A stretch of 64,000 nt of DNA, from contig NZ_FMAY01000001.1 in the NCBI RefSeq assembly GCF_900094925.1, positions 186,001 through 250,000 of the forward strand. Direction: 5' to 3'. The stretch is from Kosakonia oryzendophytica. GTDB taxonomy: Bacteria > Pseudomonadota > Gammaproteobacteria > Enterobacterales > Enterobacteriaceae. The stretch's first letter is position 1. Each line of letters starts with the position of its first letter. Positions 9,833 to 17,383 of the stretch are shown one piece after another. A program made the position numbers and the translations under genes. Below the pieces are notes generated by a model. It was not told the origin of the DNA. It did not search any database and saw nothing but the letters and a program-made list of their open reading frames with translations.

Positions 9833-12001
9833 TTATTTCGAATCGGATTTGTATTCGTACTCGTAGTAACCGTAATCCTGGTAGCCGGTAGCACGGCGGA
9901 AAATCGAGTTCAGGATCACGCCTTTCACTTCAATACCGTTCTGTTCGAAACGGCTCAAACTGGTCTGGATCTCTTTCAACGTGTTCACCGCATAGCGGGC
10001 GACCATCAGCGTGGTACCGGCATGGCGACCTACCACTGCAGCATCCGTCACCGCGAGGATGGGCGGCGTATCGATCAGCACCAGGTCATACTGGCTGCTG
10101 GCCCATTTCAGCAGTTGTGAAAAACGCTCGCTCATCAACAGTTCAGATGGGTTCGGTGGGATCTGCCCGCGCGGCACGAGGTCAAAGTTGCTGATTGACG
10201 TCGGTTTCGCGCAGTTCTCCACCGGACCTTTCCCGGCCAGTACATCAGACAGACCATTAACGTTGTCGGTCCCCAGCAGCTCGTGTGTATACCCTTTACG
10301 CATATCGCAGTCGATCAGCAGTACGCGTTTATTGGTTTGGCTTATCACCGCTGCCAGGTTGGCACAGACGAACGTTTTACCGATTGACGGGCTGACCCCG
10401 GTCATCATCAGCACGTTGTTTTTCGCCTGCATCATGGCGAAGTGAAGACTGGTCCGCAGACTGCGTATCGCTTCAATAGCCAGATCCGTCGGGTTACCCA
10501 CCGCCAACAACTGGCTCTGTTTGTAACGCTTACTGCCTTTGACGGTTTTGGCGCTATCACGCGCTTTTTGCCACTCCGACAGCGGAATGCTGGCATACAC
10601 ATTCATGCCATGCTCTTCCAGAATCTGCGGGCTTTCGATACCGCGGTTGAACAGGGAGCGCAGCAGTACCGCGACAATCGACACAATCAGGCCAAGGATG
10701 ATGCTGCCAAGAATGATCAGCACTTTCTTCGGCTTCAGTACACCCGGTTGCGTAATCGCCGGGTCTACGATGCGCACATCCCCCACGGTGCTCGCCTGGG
10801 TGATCCGCAGCTCCTGCTGTTTATTCAGCAGTTGCATGTAGACTTGCTGGCCAGATTCGACATCACGGGTCAGACGCACAATTTCCTGTTGCGTTTGCGG
10901 CATTGCAGTAATGCGATCGTTCAGTTTGGCTTTTTCATCTTCCAGTGCGCGACGTTTTTCCAGCAACGTGCGGTAGGCCGGGTGCACTTTCGTGTACAAC
11001 TTGGAAATCTCGGCCTCACGGAAGGTCAGTTCGTTTAACTGCGCATCAATATTGACCATCGAATCCAGTACGGATTTCGCTTCCAGCGGCAAATCCACAG
11101 AATCTTTCGTCTGACGATAGGTGTTCAGTTTGTCTTCAGCGACGTCCAGATTGTGGCGCACTTCCGGGAGTTGCTTGTCGAGGAAAATCAGACTCTTCGC
11201 GGCTTCCTCTGATTTGCGCTCAATATTCTGCTCAAGGTAATTGCGGGTAATGCTGTCCAGAATGGCGCGGATTTGATCGCGATCTTCCCCGGTAAAACTC
11301 AGGCTCAGTACGCCCGTGTCCTTACCGGTTTCCGTCACCGTCAGGCTGTTTTGCAGATTGTTGATCATCCCCAGCGTGGAGAATTTGGTCACGGTAAATT
11401 CGCTGTCGGTGGAGGCCTGGATTGCGCTCACCATCATGGTGACGCCCTCCTTACTCAATAACTGCCCCACTTCACCGCGCGCCTCAAAACCGCTGTCGCT
11501 GGTTAACAGGTACTGTTTCGGGCCGAGTACCTTCACCGTCCAGGTATCCTCATTTTTCCCTTTCGGCAAGGTAAAAGAGGTGACTTTTACCGTTTCATTC
11601 TGACGTCCCATCAGTCGGTCCCAACCGGCACCAAACAGGGGAAAGGTATTTTTGACCACGGAAATGTCGAGATCGAGATCGTCAACGGTTTTGCCCAGCA
11701 CCATGCGTGACTGGATCAACTGAATTTCCGCTTCCGACGCAGGCGGTTTGTTCGACAGTGCGCTGTTCAGGTCCTGAACCAGCGAGCTGCCCGTGTTCTG
11801 CTCGATTTGCACCAGCGCATCGGCGCTGTAAATGGGCGTCGCAAACAGGCAATACACGACGGCGATAAGCGCAAACACGGCCGTGATGCCCAGTACCCAC
11901 CAGCGAGCTTCAACGATGGTGCCGAACAAACGGCCAATATCGATTTCGTCATTGCCCACCGCCGGGGCGGCATGGTGCGAATGGTGTGTTTTCTCTGTCA
12001 T
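9833..12001 (-). CDS. wzc: Tyrosine-protein kinase Wzc (colanic acid polymerisation and export)
   Basis: Inner-membrane polysaccharide co-polymerase with a cytoplasmic BY-kinase domain; its phosphorylation cycle controls high-level colanic acid export with Wza. 722 residues. There is an N-terminal TM segment (about 32-52), a periplasmic coiled-coil domain, and a second TM near 430-450 after the Pro-rich PGVLKPKK. Walker A is GVSPSIGKT (about 533), Walker A' is LLIDCDMRKG, and Walker B is LVLIDTPP. The tail has six tyrosines (YQDYGYYEYEY), the autophosphorylation cluster. I chose the ATG at 12001 (MTEKTHHSHH), 12 codons inside the open frame, to match E. coli. Wzb dephosphorylates it. Confidence 0.97.
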   Translation of the reverse strand: MTEKTHHSHHAAPAVGNDEIDIGRLFGTIVEARWWVLGITAVFALIAVVYCLFATPIYSADALVQIEQNTGSSLVQDLNSALSNKPPASEAEIQLIQSRMVLGKTVDDLDLDISVVKNTFPLFGAGWDRLMGRQNETVKVTSFTLPKGKNEDTWTVKVLGPKQYLLTSDSGFEARGEVGQLLSKEGVTMMVSAIQASTDSEFTVTKFSTLGMINNLQNSLTVTETGKDTGVLSLSFTGEDRDQIRAILDSITRNYLEQNIERKSEEAAKSLIFLDKQLPEVRHNLDVAEDKLNTYRQTKDSVDLPLEAKSVLDSMVNIDAQLNELTFREAEISKLYTKVHPAYRTLLEKRRALEDEKAKLNDRITAMPQTQQEIVRLTRDVESGQQVYMQLLNKQQELRITQASTVGDVRIVDPAITQPGVLKPKKVLIILGSIILGLIVSIVAVLLRSLFNRGIESPQILEEHGMNVYASIPLSEWQKARDSAKTVKGSKRYKQSQLLAVGNPTDLAIEAIRSLRTSLHFAMMQAKNNVLMMTGVSPSIGKTFVCANLAAVISQTNKRVLLIDCDMRKGYTHELLGTDNVNGLSDVLAGKGPVENCAKPTSISNFDLVPRGQIPPNPSELLMSERFSQLLKWASSQYDLVLIDTPPILAVTDAAVVGRHAGTTLMVARYAVNTLKEIQTSLSRFEQNGIEVKGVILNSIFRRATGYQDYGYYEYEYKSDSK

Positions 12002-12003
12002 TG

Positions 12004-12447
12004 TTATCCCTGCTGAGCTTGCAATGCCTGCGCCCAATGGCGGGCAGACTGATCAAGTAAGGTGTAAACGGCTTCAAAGGCCTCACGGCTTTTGCGGAAC
12101 GGATCGGGAATTTCCCGTTCGTTATCCCAGTGACCGAACAGCATGACTTTTCCACGCATTTCCGGGGCAATCTCGCACAGCGAGGCAATATGGCGTTTTT
12201 CCATGACCAGAATCAGGTCGTATTGACGGCACATCTCTCCTGAAACCTGCCGTGCGCGATGCCCCTCCAGAGAAAGTTGATTATCAGCCGCCACACTGAC
12301 GGCGTTGGCATCAGCGCTACGTCCTACCAGCGCCCCCAGACCCGCCGACTCCACGGTTAATGCGGGTTGGTATTTTTTCAGCAGCCGCTCTGCCGTTGGG
12401 GAACGGCAAATGTTCCCCACGCATACCACCAGAATTTTATTAAACAT
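12004..12447 (-). CDS. wzb: Low-molecular-weight protein-tyrosine phosphatase Wzb
   Basis: Cytoplasmic phosphatase acting on Wzc (and Ugd in E. coli). 147 residues, the E. coli length. The P-loop CVGNICRS at residues 9-16 is the CX5R(S/T) signature of the family, and the general acid Asp sits in EIPDPF near residue 115. It lies between wza and wzc with gaps of six and two bases. Confidence 0.98.
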   Translation of the reverse strand: MFNKILVVCVGNICRSPTAERLLKKYQPALTVESAGLGALVGRSADANAVSVAADNQLSLEGHRARQVSGEMCRQYDLILVMEKRHIASLCEIAPEMRGKVMLFGHWDNEREIPDPFRKSREAFEAVYTLLDQSARHWAQALQAQQG

Positions 12448-12453
12448 TGCGCA

Positions 12454-13593
12454 TCACCATTTATGGATGGTGCTGGCCGAATCGGTCATGTAGCGAAGGC
12501 CACTGATTGTCGGCAGCAACTGGGAGATAAGACGATTCCAGCGCGCCACCGGAGCTGTTGTGACATACACCACGTCATACGGCTGGAGTCTGAAATTCGT
12601 CGCCATCACCAGTGAGGTGGCATCCGACATATCCAGTTGGTAAATGTTGGCAATCTTGCCGCCGCGACCGTTCTCGCCGGTCAGCGGACGGATCACGAAC
12701 ACACCACTGGCGTTGGAGGTCGTCAGATCGATACCTTCGGCCTGGCCCAGCGCTTCGGTCAGCGTCATGCCGCTGAAGTCCATTTTGAGGGTGCTCTGTT
12801 TTTTCACTTCACCCATCACGAACACTTTCAGGTCGTCATTACGCGGCACGAAGAGAATATCGCCCGGGTAGAGCAAACGGTTCTGGCTCAAATCACCGTT
12901 TTGCATCAGCGCTTGCAGCGAAATACGCTGCTCTTTCCCCTGGTGGGTCAGGATGACGTTACGCCAGTCGGCGTTATCAGTCAGACCACCCGCCGCGTTG
13001 ATTGCATCAAGCACGGTAAGGGGTACGTTGGTGATCGCCTGTTGGCCGGATTTGCCAACCTGGCCCGAGATATAGGCTTTTTGCGAGCGGAATGCGGCGA
13101 TATTAACGTCCACCTGCGGGTCAGCAATGTACTGCGCTAAACGGCTGGTAATATCACTACGGATCTCGCTAAGCGTTTTGCCCACCACCTGCACGCGACC
13201 CACATAGGGGTAAAACATGGTGCCATCAGGCTGAACCCAGTTACCGGCATCGCTGGAGCTGCGGTACTGACCGGCCGGGGTTGTCAATTCCGGGTGATCC
13301 CAAACGGTGACATTCAGGACATCTCCGGGGCCCACACGATACTGGTAGGCAGCAATTTCCTGGTCCAGCGACATATTCGGCTGAGCGACATTCGGACGCG
13401 GGCGCAATTGTTCAATCAGACGCGGCGTCAATGGATAAACGTTCACCATGCGGTCTAAATCAAAGTCTGCATCCTGCTGTTTAATCACATCCTTTCCCAT
13501 CGTAGACATATTGCTACCAGGAAAAATTGTGCAGCCACTCATCAAGCTTATGGACACCAATAATGGCATCAATTTCGTTTTAGATTTCATCAT
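12454..13593 (-). CDS. wza: Outer-membrane polysaccharide export lipoprotein Wza
   Basis: Octameric outer-membrane channel for colanic acid. 379 residues, identical in length to E. coli Wza. A lipoprotein signal ends in the lipobox LMSGC with Cys21. The poly-saccharide export domain follows ([19 protein letters not shown]), then SLBB-type domains ([17 protein letters not shown] and [14 protein letters not shown]). The C-terminal amphipathic helix that spans the outer membrane is expected near [11 protein letters not shown]. It is the first gene of the operon, behind a leader of roughly 380 bases with JUMPstart/ops. Confidence 0.98.
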   Translation of the reverse strand: MMKSKTKLMPLLVSISLMSGCTIFPGSNMSTMGKDVIKQQDADFDLDRMVNVYPLTPRLIEQLRPRPNVAQPNMSLDQEIAAYQYRVGPGDVLNVTVWDHPELTTPAGQYRSSSDAGNWVQPDGTMFYPYVGRVQVVGKTLSEIRSDITSRLAQYIADPQVDVNIAAFRSQKAYISGQVGKSGQQAITNVPLTVLDAINAAGGLTDNADWRNVILTHQGKEQRISLQALMQNGDLSQNRLLYPGDILFVPRNDDLKVFVMGEVKKQSTLKMDFSGMTLTEALGQAEGIDLTTSNASGVFVIRPLTGENGRGGKIANIYQLDMSDATSLVMATNFRLQPYDVVYVTTAPVARWNRLISQLLPTISGLRYMTDSASTIHKW

Positions 13594-13771
13594 TGATTAA
13601 TTATCACTTTGGCAGAGTAATTATCCTGTGCGATTTATATAAGCGCTCAAGCTGTACACAGATTCAGAATGCAGTTAATCGCGAAGAAATATAACTGGCA
13701 TCAGTCCTAAAAAGAGCTTATTCAACCGCATGCGATTACAGAATAATCTGCAAAGGTTGACGGCTGTCGGG

Positions 13772-13809
13772 CACGCTACCGCCCTTGGCTTTCAGTAACC
13801 AAACCACTG
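13772..13809 (-). promoter_or_regulatory. JUMPstart sequence with ops element (RfaH recruitment site)
   Basis: On the minus strand the segment starts CAGTGGTTTGGTTACTGA and ends with the ops core GGCGGTAGCGTG (13783 down to 13772). It closely follows the 39-bp JUMPstart consensus of polysaccharide operons. In the transcript it lies about 180 bases before the wza start. RfaH binds ops in the paused transcription complex and suppresses Rho-dependent termination, so long operons such as this one are read through. Confidence 0.93.
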
Positions 13810-13978
13810 ATTCAACGCTAACTTATTGCCAGACATCCTTTTTTATCCTCTTCTGACGACGACATGAGACAGGTCAGATAAAATACTGCGGGTGGTGTTT
13901 TTAGCACTGATAAACAATGCTGAAAATAACAGCGCTGGTATATTTAATGATGCACGAGGAATTGTTGCAGCTAAGCGA

Positions 13979-14007
13979 ATAGCAGGCAAGGTAGCATCCG
14001 GTGATAA
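13979..14007 (-). promoter_or_regulatory. Candidate wza promoter
   Basis: On the minus strand, TTATCA (14007-14002) and TGCTAT (13984-13979) are separated by exactly 17 bases. This predicts initiation near 13972 and a leader of about 380 bases. The poor -35 match fits an activator-dependent promoter, and the RcsAB-like box lies just upstream. Confidence 0.45.
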
Positions 14008-14016
14008 ACATCTTTT

Positions 14017-14030
14017 TAAGAATAATATTA
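14017..14030 (-). promoter_or_regulatory. RcsAB-like box upstream of wza
   Basis: Plus-strand TAAGAATAATATTA matches 11 of 14 positions of the RcsAB consensus TAAGAATATTCCTA. Its centre is about 51 bases upstream of the predicted wza start of transcription. In E. coli the RcsA/RcsB dimer activates this operon from such a box. Confidence 0.6.
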
Positions 14031-14066
14031 AGGGCAAAGTTTTCAGTTTTTAGGATTTTACGTATA

Positions 14067-14095
14067 TTGACAAGCAACCAGCTCCGAACTATCTG
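14067..14095 (+). promoter_or_regulatory. Candidate yegH promoter
   Basis: TTGACA at 14067-14072 and TATCTG at 14090-14095, with a 17-base spacer. It is directed to yegH, with a leader of about 185 bases. The -35 hexamer is a perfect consensus match. Confidence 0.5.
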
Positions 14096-14285
14096 TGCGA
14101 AATATCTTAATTCTTTTATTTTTCTCTAATGATTAATCACAGTAACAATAAGGAAATAGAATAAAAATATATTCCAATCCGCCGCTAAAATAAGATAAAT
14201 CGCAGGCTGGCATTGCATTTTGTGCCAGCTTTATCCATGATCGCGCTGTGACAATTGTCATATCACTGAAGGTGTTACGTTAACG

Positions 14286-15869
14286 ATGGAATGGATTGCC
14301 GATCCGTCAATATGGGCCGGACTGGTTACGCTGGTCGTAATCGAACTGGTTCTGGGTATTGATAACCTGGTTTTTATTGCAATTCTTGCGGAAAAATTAC
14401 CCCCGGCGCAGCGCGATCGCGCCCGCGTCACTGGCCTGATACTCGCCATGCTGATGCGCCTGCTGCTGCTGGCCTCTATTTCGTGGCTGGTCACGCTGAC
14501 CAATCCGCTGTTTACCGTTCGTGGTTTAAGCTTTAGCGCCCGCGACCTGATTATGCTGCTCGGCGGCTTATTCCTGCTGTTTAAAGCTACGGTCGAATTG
14601 AACGAACGGCTGGAAGGGAAAGACAGCGACAACCCAACGCAGCGTCGCGGAGCGAAATTCTGGGCTGTCGTAACACAGATAGTGGTGCTGGACGCGGTCT
14701 TCTCGCTTGACTCAGTGATCACCGCCGTCGGTATGGTTGATCATCTGGCGGTGATGATGGCGGCGGTGGTGATTGCCATTTCGTTGATGCTGCTTGCCAG
14801 TAAATCCCTCACCCGTTTTGTCAACAGCCACCCGACCATTGTCATTCTCTGTTTAAGCTTCCTGCTGATGATTGGTTTTAGCCTGGTGGCGGACGGTTTT
14901 GGCTTTCATATTCCCAAAGGGTATCTGTACGCGGCAATTGGCTTCTCGGTAATGATTGAAGCGCTTAACCAACTGGCTATCTTTAACCGTCGTCGTTTCT
15001 TGTTTGCTAATCAGACATTGCGTCAACGCACCACCGAAACCGTAATGCGCCTGTTAAGCGGTCGCAAAGAGGATGCGGAACTTGACGCCGACACGGCTTC
15101 GATGCTGCGCGACAGCGATGACAGTCAAATTTTTAACCCGCAAGAGCGGCGTATGATTGAGCGGGTGTTGAATCTTAACCAGCGTACCGTCAGCAGCATC
15201 ATGACCTCGCGCCACGATATTGAGCATATCGATCTGCGTGCGCCGGAGGCGGAGATCCGCGCCCTGCTGGATAAAAACCAGCACACTCGCGTGGTGGTAA
15301 CCGACAGCGAGGATCAGGATGACCTGCTGGGTGTGGTGCATGTGATTGACCTGTTGCAGCAATCCCTGCGCGGCGAACCGCTGGATCTGAAAGCCCTGAT
15401 ACGCCAGCCCCTGGTGTTCCCGGAGGCGTTGCCGCTATTACAGGCGCTTGAGCAGTTCCGCAATGCGCGTACGCACTTTGCCTTCGTGGTGGATGAGTTT
15501 GGCTCAGTCGAAGGCATTGTCACCCTGAGCGATGTAATGGAAACCATCGCCGGTAATCTGCCTAACGAAGTAGAAGAGATCGATGCCCGGCATGATATTC
15601 AGAAAAACAGCGACGGAAGCTGGACCGCCAACGGTCATATGCCGCTGGAAGATCTGGTGCAGTATGTTCCCTTGCCCCTCGACGAGAAGCGTGAATACCA
15701 CACAATTGCCGGCCTGCTGATGGAGTATCTGCAACGTGTGCCGAAGTCCGGCGAAGAAGTTCAGGTCGGCAACTTCCTGCTTAAAACGCTGGAAGTTGAA
15801 AGCCACCGCGTACAGAAAGTGCAGCTTATTCCGCTGCAACACGAAGACGATCTCGACTACGAGGTCTGA
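14286..15869 (+). CDS. yegH: TerC-family membrane protein with CBS and CorC/HlyC domains
   Basis: 527 residues. Residues 1-240 form the TerC-like membrane domain of about seven helices, including the acidic motif [17 protein letters not shown] and its repeat [17 protein letters not shown]. Two CBS domains follow (about 300-420, with [18 protein letters not shown] and [20 protein letters not shown]). The C-terminal transporter-associated CorC/HlyC domain is near 435-520. By family this suggests a metal-ion related membrane function, but the substrate is unproven. E. coli has the same gene beside wza. It ends convergent to the DeoR-family regulator. Confidence 0.92.
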   Translation: MEWIADPSIWAGLVTLVVIELVLGIDNLVFIAILAEKLPPAQRDRARVTGLILAMLMRLLLLASISWLVTLTNPLFTVRGLSFSARDLIMLLGGLFLLFKATVELNERLEGKDSDNPTQRRGAKFWAVVTQIVVLDAVFSLDSVITAVGMVDHLAVMMAAVVIAISLMLLASKSLTRFVNSHPTIVILCLSFLLMIGFSLVADGFGFHIPKGYLYAAIGFSVMIEALNQLAIFNRRRFLFANQTLRQRTTETVMRLLSGRKEDAELDADTASMLRDSDDSQIFNPQERRMIERVLNLNQRTVSSIMTSRHDIEHIDLRAPEAEIRALLDKNQHTRVVVTDSEDQDDLLGVVHVIDLLQQSLRGEPLDLKALIRQPLVFPEALPLLQALEQFRNARTHFAFVVDEFGSVEGIVTLSDVMETIAGNLPNEVEEIDARHDIQKNSDGSWTANGHMPLEDLVQYVPLPLDEKREYHTIAGLLMEYLQRVPKSGEEVQVGNFLLKTLEVESHRVQKVQLIPLQHEDDLDYEV

Positions 15870-15872
15870 CGC

Positions 15873-15888
15873 GCCGGGTTTACCCGGC
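15873..15888. terminator. Short inverted repeat between convergent yegH and DeoR-family gene
   Basis: GCCGGG at 15873-15878 pairs with CCCGGC at 15883-15888 around TTTA, immediately after yegH. No U-run follows on either strand, so it is terminator-like only. Confidence 0.35.
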
Positions 15889-15893
15889 AAACG

Positions 15894-16649
15894 TCAGGCT
15901 TTCACAATGGCAATACCCCGCTGAGCAAATGGCGCCAGACTGCGATCGTCAGTCTGTGCGTCGACCACCAGCGTATTGACCAGCGAAATATCGCCAATCA
16001 CCCACGGTGATGCGGTGTGCAGTTTTTCCGGTGAGGCCAGTACGATGGTTTCCGCCGCGCGGTCCGCCATGGCCCGCTTGATGCGTGACTCTTCAAAATC
16101 GCCGGTACTCAGACCGGCGTCTACATGCACGCCCGTGACGCCCATAAAAAAGAGATCGGCGCGCACTCTGGCAATCCCTTCAAACGCCGCAGCCCCCACA
16201 TTCACGATAGAGTGCTTGTACAACTGACCGCCAATCATGATCACCGTAATCAGCGGGTGTTGCGCCAGTCCCACCGCGATACCCGGACTGTGCGTGACGA
16301 CCGTCAGTTTCAGATCCGGCGGGAAAAAAGCGATCAGCTCCGCGGTTGTCGTGCCGCCGTCAATCATCACCACCTGCCCTGGTGAGACCAGTTGCGCACC
16401 TTTTTGTGCAATCCGCCGTTTGGCGTCAGATTGCAGACACTGACGCTCCGCAAAGGTAACGACAGCGGCAGAGGCGGGCAAAGCCCCGCCGTGTACTCGC
16501 TGGAGCAGCCCCTCTGCCGCCAGTTCGCGTAAATCACGCCGGATCGTATCTTCCGACACACCAAACGCGTCGCTGAGATTTCGGGACAATACCTGCCCCT
16601 CTTCGGCGAGTCGGGTCAGGATCAATTGCTTACGTTGCGAGGTGAGCAT
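15894..16649 (-). CDS. DeoR-family transcriptional regulator
   Basis: 251 residues from the ATG at 16649, which has a GGAG site nine bases upstream; the open frame extends 16 codons further without a good ribosome site. Residues 1-57 are a winged helix-turn-helix (MLTSQRKQLILTRLAEEGQV, then SEDTIRRDLRELAAEG), followed by LLQRVHGGA. The sensor domain has the sugar-phosphate-binding loop MIDGGTTTAELI, typical of regulators answering to phosphorylated sugars or nucleosides. It is divergent from the Nudix hydrolase, and the gap carries phased TGCACG repeats. E. coli K-12 has no regulator here as far as I recall. Ligand unknown. Confidence 0.85.
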   Translation of the reverse strand: MLTSQRKQLILTRLAEEGQVLSRNLSDAFGVSEDTIRRDLRELAAEGLLQRVHGGALPASAAVVTFAERQCLQSDAKRRIAQKGAQLVSPGQVVMIDGGTTTAELIAFFPPDLKLTVVTHSPGIAVGLAQHPLITVIMIGGQLYKHSIVNVGAAAFEGIARVRADLFFMGVTGVHVDAGLSTGDFEESRIKRAMADRAAETIVLASPEKLHTASPWVIGDISLVNTLVVDAQTDDRSLAPFAQRGIAIVKA

Positions 16650-16662
16650 GGTGAACTCCATT

Positions 16663-16698
16663 TGCACGAAATCACTTGATGATGCACGAATATGCACG
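16663..16698. promoter_or_regulatory. Phased TGCACG repeats, possible DeoR-family operator
   Basis: TGCACG occurs at 16663-16668, 16683-16688 and 16693-16698, with starts spaced exactly 20 and 10 bases. The first two extend to TGCACGAA and the third reads TGCACGTT. All three lie in the 83-bp gap between the divergent regulator and Nudix gene, on one face of the helix. That is the expected place for an operator bound by the neighbouring regulator. Confidence 0.5.
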
Positions 16699-16732
16699 TT
16701 ATGCTGACAATTCTACATCCTGAGGAGCGACC

Positions 16733-17317
16733 ATGCCATCTGAACATGCACAAATACGCATTATCTCGTCAACGCCGCTTTCCGAAAACTGGGGGAAACT
16801 CACCCAATACACCTTCGATTACCGCCGACGCGACGGCGAATGGCAGCGCCAGTCCCGCGAAGTTTATGACCGTGGCAACGGCGCTGTGATCCTGCTGTAT
16901 AACCGCGCCAAACGCAGCGTGGTGTTGACGCGGCAATTTCGTTTGCCACTGTTTGTCAGCCAGCATCACGGCTTTTTGCTCGAAGCCGCCGCCGGACTGC
17001 TGGATGCACTCGATCCTGAGGAACGGATTAAGCACGAGGCTGAAGAAGAAACCGGCTACCGCATCGAACAGGTCGAAAAAGTATTTGAAGCCTGGATGAG
17101 CCCAGGCTCGGTGACGGAGAAACTGCATTTTTTCATCGCAGAGTATGACGACAGTCGACGTATCAACGAAGGCGGCGGACTGATTGACGAAGGGGAAGAT
17201 ATTGAAGTGGTTGAAATGGATTTTGCCACAGCGCTGGCGGGGATCCGCAGCGGCGACATTGCCGATGGCAAAACCATTATGCTGTTGCAGCATCTGGCGC
17301 TGGAAGGGATCCTGTAA
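16733..17317 (+). CDS. NudK/AdpP-type Nudix hydrolase
   Basis: 194 residues, with AGGAG seven bases before the ATG. It resembles E. coli NudK (GDP-mannose pyrophosphatase, YffH): REVYDRGNGAVILLYN, the Nudix helix AAGLLDALDPEERIKHEAEE, MSPGSVTEKLHFFIAEY, and a C-terminal GDIADGKTIMLLQ. The catalytic E-x-E-E acidic run is kept, while the first acidic Nudix position reads Asp where NudK has Glu. By family it cleaves a nucleoside diphosphate sugar or ADP-ribose-like compound. It is divergent from a DeoR-family gene and sits near the GDP-mannose-producing operon, but sequence alone does not prove GDP-mannose as substrate. It could be a second NudK-like copy. Confidence 0.8.
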   Translation: MPSEHAQIRIISSTPLSENWGKLTQYTFDYRRRDGEWQRQSREVYDRGNGAVILLYNRAKRSVVLTRQFRLPLFVSQHHGFLLEAAAGLLDALDPEERIKHEAEEETGYRIEQVEKVFEAWMSPGSVTEKLHFFIAEYDDSRRINEGGGLIDEGEDIEVVEMDFATALAGIRSGDIADGKTIMLLQHLALEGIL

Positions 17318-17352
17318 AACGGACGCGATAGCTACCGGTTGGCGCTGCGTTT

Positions 17353-17377
17353 ATCCGGCCAGAGGCGCTGGCCGGAT
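17353..17377. repeat. REP-like palindrome between Nudix gene and asmA
   Basis: ATCCGGCCAG at 17353-17362 and CTGGCCGGAT at 17368-17377 form a perfect ten-base-pair stem with loop AGGCG, between two convergent genes. The GCCGGAT core is typical of enterobacterial REP elements. No U-run is present. Confidence 0.6.
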
Positions 17378-17383
17378 ATGCAC

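Larger units (their letters stand above)
13594..14285. other. wza-yegH divergent intergenic region (692 bp)
   Basis: Contains no convincing gene. It is AT-rich compared with its flanks and holds, from right to left, a yegH-directed promoter candidate, an RcsAB-like box, a wza-directed promoter candidate and the JUMPstart/ops element. These are listed separately. A 64-codon minus-strand frame with a TTG start overlaps the RcsAB box and is not accepted as a gene. Confidence 0.8.

Noticed and set aside
13843-14037. 64-codon minus-strand frame in the wza leader
   Set aside because: It starts with TTG, has no ribosome site, covers the RcsAB-like box and the promoter candidate, and resembles nothing I know.
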